NCBI RefSeq assembly: GCF_000814025.1
Contig: NZ_JWLL01000023.1
Span: forward strand, 39,397-103,396
Length of the DNA: 64,000 nt
Direction of reading: 5' to 3'
DNA from: Tateyamaria sp. ANG-S1
Lineage (GTDB): Bacteria; Pseudomonadota; Alphaproteobacteria; Rhodobacterales; Rhodobacteraceae
In this document: in pieces, positions 59,057 through 64,000 of the stretch
Layout of the letters: every line of letters begins with the position of its first letter
Numbering within the stretch: the first letter of the stretch is position 1
Made by a program: the position numbers and the translations under genes
Notes under the pieces: model-generated
Seen by the model: the letters and a program-made list of their open reading frames with translations, nothing else
The model's database searches: none
What the model was told of the DNA's origin: nothing

Positions 59057-60586
59057 TTGGATTTCCTGTTTTACATGGGCGATGTGTTCACGCCCATCAA
59101 TTTCGGGTTGCTGCTGCTGGGCACCATTGGCGGCTTGATCCTGGGGGCGACGCCGGGGTTGTCGCCGACGATGGCGGTGGCGCTGCTCATCCCGTTTACG
59201 TTCCAGCTGGAGCCGCAGCAGGGGCTGATCCTGCTCGGGGCGGCCTATACCTCGACCGTGGCGGGCGGTGCGGTGAGTGCGATCCTGCTGAAGATTCCGG
59301 GCGCGCCGGCGAATATTGCGACGACGCTGGATGGGCACACGATGGCGACGAAGGGGGAGGGGGCGAAGGCGTTGCAGCTTTCGTTTCTGGCGTCGGCTGT
59401 GGGCGGGATTTTTGGGGTCTTCTTGCTGATCTTTTTGACCCCAGTGCTAGCGCAGTGGGCGCTGGCCTTTGGGCCGTCGCATCTGTTCTGGCTGGCGATC
59501 CTGGGAGTGACCGTTATTGGGACGCTCGATTCCAGTTCGGTGGTGAAGGGGCTGCTGGCCGGGTGCATCGGGCTGTGGTTGGCGACCATTGGCTTTGACG
59601 ACATCATGGGCGCGCAGCGGTTTATCTTTCACCCGTCGATCAGCGGGGGGATCAATGTCATTCCCGCCTTGATCGGTCTGTTTGCCATTCCGCAGGTGAT
59701 CACGATGTTCACCAAGGGGCGGTCGAGCGATGATGCTGAGATCATCAGCGTGAAGCGGCATCCGATCCGGCTGGCCTTCGTCGAGGTGTTGCGGCGGAAG
59801 ACGGCGCTGTTCATCGGAACGATCACGGGGTCGATCATCGGGCTGATCCCGGGTGTGGGCGGGCAGATCGCGGGGCTGGTGGCCTATGACCAGTCGAAGA
59901 AGTTCAGCCGGGAGAGTGAGAAGTTTGGCACCGGGCACAGCGAGGGGGTCATTGCAGCCGAGAGTGCGAACAACGCGATGGTGGGGCCGTCGCTGGTGCC
60001 GCTGCTCACGCTGTCGATCCCCGGATCGCCCACGGCGGCGGTGTTGCTGGGTGGGCTGCTGATCCATGGCATCTTTCCCGGGCCGGACCTGTTCATGAAC
60101 TACCCGCAGGTGGCGTGGACGTTCATTGACTCGATGCTGATCGGGCAGATCCTGATGTGTATCTTTGGCCTGTATATCGCTGGGCTGGCAGCGCGGGTCG
60201 CGCGGGTGCCCCATGCGGTGATGGCGGCGGTGGTGCTGGGGCTGGCCGTCTTTGGCAGTTACTCGGTGCAGAACTCGATGGGCGACGTCTATGTCATGGC
60301 GAGCCTTGGGGTGGGGATGTATTTCCTTGAGCGCTTTGGCTTTTCCGCGGCACCGCTGGTGCTGGGCCTGATCCTTGGGCCGATTGCCGAGGCGAATTTC
60401 ATTCAGGGTTCGATGATCGCCAACGCGACGGTCGGTATGGGCAGCTATTTCTTCACCGGTTGGTTGAACTGGCTGCTGATCCTGATCGTGCTGGCATCGG
60501 TCAGTTACTCGATCTGGATGGAGATCGCGCAGCGCCGCTACACCACCAAGGACGACGCCGTCGCCAAAGAGGAGGCGATGTCATGA
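59057..60586 (+). CDS. tctA: Tripartite tricarboxylate transporter large subunit
   Basis: A 509-residue polytopic protein of the TctA family: LGATPGLSPTMAVALLIPFTF, SAILLKIPGAPANIATTLDGH, GLIPGVGGQIAGLVAYDQSKK and LSIPGSPTAAVLLGGLLIHG. It imports an organic anion using an ion gradient. No ATG fits; a TTG at 59057 ten bases after GGAGGA matches the family N-terminus, with TTG 59048 or ATG 59075 as alternatives. Confidence 0.9.
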   Translation: MDFLFYMGDVFTPINFGLLLLGTIGGLILGATPGLSPTMAVALLIPFTFQLEPQQGLILLGAAYTSTVAGGAVSAILLKIPGAPANIATTLDGHTMATKGEGAKALQLSFLASAVGGIFGVFLLIFLTPVLAQWALAFGPSHLFWLAILGVTVIGTLDSSSVVKGLLAGCIGLWLATIGFDDIMGAQRFIFHPSISGGINVIPALIGLFAIPQVITMFTKGRSSDDAEIISVKRHPIRLAFVEVLRRKTALFIGTITGSIIGLIPGVGGQIAGLVAYDQSKKFSRESEKFGTGHSEGVIAAESANNAMVGPSLVPLLTLSIPGSPTAAVLLGGLLIHGIFPGPDLFMNYPQVAWTFIDSMLIGQILMCIFGLYIAGLAARVARVPHAVMAAVVLGLAVFGSYSVQNSMGDVYVMASLGVGMYFLERFGFSAAPLVLGLILGPIAEANFIQGSMIANATVGMGSYFFTGWLNWLLILIVLASVSYSIWMEIAQRRYTTKDDAVAKEEAMS

Positions 60587-61047
60587 GGAGCCTGCCGCGC
60601 AGCCAGCATATCATCGCCTCTGGCCTCATCGCTGCGGTGGGCGTGACCATCGCCTATATCAGCTATACGCAGGAACCTGCGGGGGCGTATGTTTTCCCGC
60701 GCCTGATCTCATCCGTCTTTGCGGTGTTGGCGATCTGGACATTCGTCAAGGCCGTGCTGGGCCGCACCAAGGTGGGCAACGGGATCAGCGGAGAGGCGAT
60801 GCTGCGCATGGCACCGGGGCTGGTGGTCACGCTGGTCTATGTGTTCTGGGCGGCCAAGGCGCTGGGGTTTTACACCGCGACCACCATTGCGTTCTTCATT
60901 CTGGTGTCGCTCTACGATCCGGCACCGCACTCGCAGCTGAAAACATGGGCCAAGCGCGTCGCCATCACGGCGGGCTTCATGCTGGTCATGTATGGGCTGT
61001 TTGCCCAGCTGCTCAACGTCTTCACACCACGTGAAATCTTATTCTGA
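60583..61047 (+). CDS. tctB: Tripartite tricarboxylate transporter small subunit
   Basis: A 154-residue four-span membrane protein of the TctB family. ATG 60583 overlaps the tctA stop (ATGA). Longer frames upstream read through tctA and are shadows. Confidence 0.85.
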   Translation: MRSLPRSQHIIASGLIAAVGVTIAYISYTQEPAGAYVFPRLISSVFAVLAIWTFVKAVLGRTKVGNGISGEAMLRMAPGLVVTLVYVFWAAKALGFYTATTIAFFILVSLYDPAPHSQLKTWAKRVAITAGFMLVMYGLFAQLLNVFTPREILF

Positions 61048-61085
61048 ACCGCAGAAGCGGCAGAGTTAACCCTAGGGAGGATACT

Positions 61086-62054
61086 ATGAGAAAATGGATT
61101 GCAGGGGCGGCACTTGCCCTCGCCGCAATGACGGGACCGGCGCTGGCCGATGGCCATGCCAGTTATCCCGCGCGGCCCATCATGATGATGGTCAGCTATG
61201 GCGCCGGGGGGGCCACCGATTTTCAGGCGCGCATCGTGACCATGACGGCCGGGAACGAGGATGCGCTGGGGATGCCCATCGCCATTCTGAACCGCCCCGG
61301 TGCGGGGGGGCGCGTCGGCTGGAACTGGTTTGCGACCGAGGCGGAGGCCGATGGCTACACGCTGGCTGCGTACAATGTGCCGCATTTCATCGCGCAGTCG
61401 ATCGAGGGGGGCGTGTCATACTCCACCGATGATTTTGAGCCCATTGCGAACTGGGGCGCGGACCCTGCCGTGTTTGTGGTGGGGGCCGACAGCGACTTTG
61501 ACTCGATGGCGGATGTCGTGGCCTATGCCAAGGAGAATCCGGGCGGGCTGACATTCTCGGGCGCGGGGCTGTTTGTGGGACATCACATTGCGGCGCTTCA
61601 GCTTGAGAAGGCGGCGGGTGTGAAGCTGGCCTATATCCCCAACAATGCGGGCGGGGCCGGGGCCATGCGTGCCGTGATTGCCGGTGAGGTTCTAGGTGGC
61701 GTCAACAACCTGTCCGATGCCTTCCGTGCGCAAGCGGCGGGCAACGTGAAGATCCTCGGGGTCTTTGACCTGGAGCGCAATGCGTTCCTGCCTGATGTGC
61801 CCACGATGAAGGAGCAGGGGTTTGACATCGACAATGCGTCGGTCAACTTCCGCGGTGTGATGGTGCCGAAGGGCACCCCGCAAGAGGTCATTGACAGGCT
61901 GGCCGAGGTGGTGCCGACCATGTTCGAGAACAAGCGTGTGCAATCGCGGATGGAGGCCGGTGGGTCGCCCATGGCGATCATGACCCGCGACGAGGTGATC
62001 GGGATGTGGGCCGCGCGGCAGGAGACGCTGGAAGAGTTGCTTGCAGGTCTTTAA
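61086..62054 (+). CDS. tctC: Tripartite tricarboxylate transporter binding protein
   Basis: A 322-residue periplasmic protein with signal peptide ending LADGHA and the Bug/TctC fold (VSYGAGGATDFQARIV, GMPIAILNRPGAGG, YIPNNAGGAGAMRAVIAGEV). AGGGAGG precedes ATG 61086. It should bind a carboxylate or sulfonate that feeds the downstream enzymes. Confidence 0.9.
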   Translation: MRKWIAGAALALAAMTGPALADGHASYPARPIMMMVSYGAGGATDFQARIVTMTAGNEDALGMPIAILNRPGAGGRVGWNWFATEAEADGYTLAAYNVPHFIAQSIEGGVSYSTDDFEPIANWGADPAVFVVGADSDFDSMADVVAYAKENPGGLTFSGAGLFVGHHIAALQLEKAAGVKLAYIPNNAGGAGAMRAVIAGEVLGGVNNLSDAFRAQAAGNVKILGVFDLERNAFLPDVPTMKEQGFDIDNASVNFRGVMVPKGTPQEVIDRLAEVVPTMFENKRVQSRMEAGGSPMAIMTRDEVIGMWAARQETLEELLAGL

Positions 62055-62115
62055 ATCAACATGTGCAGCGCCCGGTTGGTGGGCGTTGCATCCCATTTTG
62101 TTTCAGGAAGATGTG

Positions 62116-63516
62116 ATGTCTGACGATCCCGTAGCCGAGGTGGATGCCATTGTTGCGCGCGCGCGTGAAGCGCAGGCCGCGTTTGAGCGGGAGGGGTCGC
62201 AAGCGTTGTATGACCGGGCGGCGCAGGCGGCGGCCTGGGCCATCATGGAGCCCGGCCGCAACCGGCATCTGGCCGAGTTGGCGGTGGAGACGACGGGGCT
62301 GGGCAATGTGCCCGACAAGATCACCAAGAATCATCGCAAGACGCTGGGGCTGATGCGGGACATCAAGGGGGTGCGGACCCATGGGGTGATCAGTGATGAT
62401 CCGGCCACTGGTATTACCGAGGTGGCGCGGCCTATGGGCGTGATTGGCGCTGTCGTGCCGTCGACCAATCCCGGCGCGACGCCTGCCAACAACATAATCA
62501 ATGCTTTGAAGTGCGGGAACGCCATCGTGCTGTCCCCGTCGCCCAAAGGGGTGCCGACCTGTGAGGCGCTGTTGGGCTATGTCCATGCGGAGTTCGACAA
62601 GCTGGGGATCGACCGTCATCTGGTGCAGACGATCCCCGGGCGGGGGTCGAAGGAGGGTACCCAGCGGCTGTTGGAAGCTGCCGATCTGATTGTGGTGACG
62701 GGCAGTCAGAACAATGTGCGGCGCGCCTATACCTCGGGCACCCCTGCGCTGGCTGTGGGGGCGGGGAACGTGGCCGTCATCGTGGACGAGACCGCGGATC
62801 TGGCGGCGGCGGCGGAGAAGATTGCGGCGTCGAAGACGTTTGACAATGCGACCTCCTGTTCGTCGGAGAATGCGGTTGTGGTGGTCGATGCCATTTACGA
62901 TGCGTTTGCGGCTGAGATGGCGCGTGTGGGGGGCGCGTTGGTTGCGGATGAGGCGCGGGTGGTGGAACGCCTTTGGGTGAAGGGGCATTTGAACCCGCGC
63001 GTGATTGCGCAGGATGCGGGGGCGATGGTTGAGGCGTTGGGCCTCGCTGGTGAGGTGCCCGAGGGGACGACGTTTGTGGCGGTGGAGACCAGTGGGATCG
63101 GGCCGGAGCATCCCCTGTCCGGGGAGAAGCTGAGCCGGGTGCTGAGCGTGTACCGCGCGCGGGATTTTGACGATGCGGTGCGGATCACGACCGAAATTCA
63201 GTTGCATCAGGGGGCAGGGCATTCGGTGGGTCTTCATACCGCTGATGAGGGCCGTGCGATGGCGCTGGCGCGGGCGGTGCCGACGAGCCGGGTGATCGTG
63301 AATCAGGCGCATACTTTTGCGACGGGTGGGTCGTTTACAAACGGGATGCCCTTTTCGCTGTCCATGGGGTGTGGCGCGTGGGGTGGGAATTCCATCGACA
63401 CCAACCTGCATTGGCGGCATTTCCTGCAGACCACGAAGATCGTGCGGGAGATTGCGGCGGATGAGCCGGCGGTAGACGAGATCTTTGCCGATTACTGGGG
63501 CGTTGCGGGGAAATGA
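62116..63516 (+). CDS. sauS: CoA-acylating aldehyde dehydrogenase, sulfoacetaldehyde dehydrogenase-like
   Basis: A 466-residue acylating aldehyde dehydrogenase of the EutE/SauS class. VPSTNPGATPANNIINALKCGNAIVLSPSP and a catalytic cysteine at about residue 248 (NATSCSSENAVV) are diagnostic for the CoA-dependent branch. The N-terminal KITKNHRKTLGLMRDIKGV is like sulfoacetaldehyde dehydrogenase. It would interconvert sulfoacetyl-CoA and sulfoacetaldehyde. ATG 62116 chosen; the upstream frame from 62041 is not family-like. Other short-chain CoA-acylating dehydrogenases remain possible. Confidence 0.78.
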   Translation: MSDDPVAEVDAIVARAREAQAAFEREGSQALYDRAAQAAAWAIMEPGRNRHLAELAVETTGLGNVPDKITKNHRKTLGLMRDIKGVRTHGVISDDPATGITEVARPMGVIGAVVPSTNPGATPANNIINALKCGNAIVLSPSPKGVPTCEALLGYVHAEFDKLGIDRHLVQTIPGRGSKEGTQRLLEAADLIVVTGSQNNVRRAYTSGTPALAVGAGNVAVIVDETADLAAAAEKIAASKTFDNATSCSSENAVVVVDAIYDAFAAEMARVGGALVADEARVVERLWVKGHLNPRVIAQDAGAMVEALGLAGEVPEGTTFVAVETSGIGPEHPLSGEKLSRVLSVYRARDFDDAVRITTEIQLHQGAGHSVGLHTADEGRAMALARAVPTSRVIVNQAHTFATGGSFTNGMPFSLSMGCGAWGGNSIDTNLHWRHFLQTTKIVREIAADEPAVDEIFADYWGVAGK

Positions 63517-64000
63517 CCCTGGACCGGGAACGTCCGCCGAGGGGCATGGTGCGGGACTGGCTGGATGCGCGTGCGGAGGCGGGCGGTGTGGCCGTTGTGT
63601 TTCCTGAGACGGGGGAGGTTTTGGAGTGGGTCGCGCTGCGGGATGAGGCGCGGGCGGCGGCCTGTGGCCTTGCTGGTCTGGGCGTGGCGGCAGGCGAGAG
63701 TGTGGCCATTGTCCATCCCAACGGGCGCGACGGGGTCGTGGCGCTTTATGCGGCTCTGTACGGTGGGTTTCGCGCCACGATGATCAATCTGGCCGCTGGG
63801 GCGGATGCGATTGGCTATGCGTTGGAGCATAGCGGGGCGCGGTTTGCTTTTGTCCATGAGGGACAGAGGGAGGCGATTGAGTGCGTTGCGCCGGAGCGGT
63901 TGACGGTGGTGGAGCCGGGGATGTTGGGGCAGGGGGCGGACCTGCCCGATGTGGCACCGGAGGACCATGCGCTGCTGATGTATACCTCGGGCACGACGGG
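63513..64000 (+). CDS. sauT: AMP-dependent acyl-CoA synthetase, partial (sulfoacetate-CoA ligase-like)
   Basis: The first 162 residues of an acyl-adenylate-forming enzyme. It ends at the window edge exactly in the P-loop-like motif LMYTSGTTG. The start overlaps the sauS stop (ATGA). Next to SauS and behind an importer, activation of sulfoacetate with CoA and ATP is the best guess; other small carboxylates are possible. The catalytic C-terminal domain lies outside the window. Confidence 0.7.
   Translation, partial: MTLDRERPPRGMVRDWLDARAEAGGVAVVFPETGEVLEWVALRDEARAAACGLAGLGVAAGESVAIVHPNGRDGVVALYAALYGGFRATMINLAAGADAIGYALEHSGARFAFVHEGQREAIECVAPERLTVVEPGMLGQGADLPDVAPEDHALLMYTSGTT

Noticed and set aside
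62056..63420. 454-residue minus-strand frame opposite sauS
   Set aside because: Antisense reading of an acylating dehydrogenase with all motifs in place.

Overview
The window is a gene-dense, GC-rich alphaproteobacterial chromosome segment. The mix of ABC, TRAP and TctABC transporters, a single-cysteine IscR-like Rrf2 regulator next to a hmu haem operon, an Mrp antiporter and several LacI regulators suggests a marine Rhodobacteraceae (Roseobacter group) member. This is inference from gene content, since there is no rRNA or marker gene here. I saw no tRNA, rRNA, CRISPR array or insertion sequence.

Layout. (1) 1-6418: iron and haem acquisition on the minus strand. It holds a translationally coupled trio of tiny genes including hemP, an orphan ferric-iron binding protein, the IscR-like regulator and hmuSTUV. 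(2) 6557-12115: an L-idonate/gluconate catabolic module made of idnD and a 2-hydroxyacid dehydrogenase (minus strand) diverging from idnO, gntK, a GarR/HIBADH-like dehydrogenase, an EthD-like protein and a LacI regulator. (3) 12116-20995: a VOC protein, a possible 42-residue membrane protein, a LacI regulator and six genes forming two complete tandem CUT2 sugar ABC systems; the last binding protein resembles LuxP. (4) 21062-22759: an isolated M15 + GH108 endolysin-like protein with a holin-like tail. (5) 23025-32100: a second sugar module with a LacI regulator, a UgpC-type ATPase, a binding protein, two permeases, a cytochrome b561-like protein, a gluconolactonase-like protein, and gnd diverging from a GlcG-type protein.

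(6) 32150-38764: usp-mnhABCDEFG, a complete seven-subunit Mrp Na+/H+ antiporter operon, diverging from an OxyR-like gene that lacks the peroxidatic cysteine but has an ideal OxyR half-site in front of it. (7) 39833-43530: two unfamiliar genes, one an intracellular-looking metzincin protease. (8) 43638-49374: a TAXI-TRAP transporter, an ABC-F ATPase and a YceI protein. (9) 49491-57891: an eight-gene run of lipid and envelope functions (EEP phosphatase, CDP-alcohol phosphatidyltransferase, alkaline-phosphatase-superfamily membrane enzyme, flippase-like protein, NMT1-type ABC transporter with a fused double permease, glycosyltransferase). (10) 57924-64000: a LacI-controlled TctABC transporter followed by sauS- and sauT-like genes, which suggests sulfoacetate use; the last gene runs off the window.

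The sugar regions are tied together by near-palindromic sites of the type TGTTAYCGRTAACA / GTTACGGGTAAC in front of idnO, the CUT2 operon, the UgpC operon, its LacI gene and gnd. These resemble the GntR/IdnR operators known from enterobacteria. Together they read as one local regulon that imports sugar acids or sugars and sends them through idonate, 5-ketogluconate, gluconate and 6-phosphogluconate to ribulose-5-phosphate.
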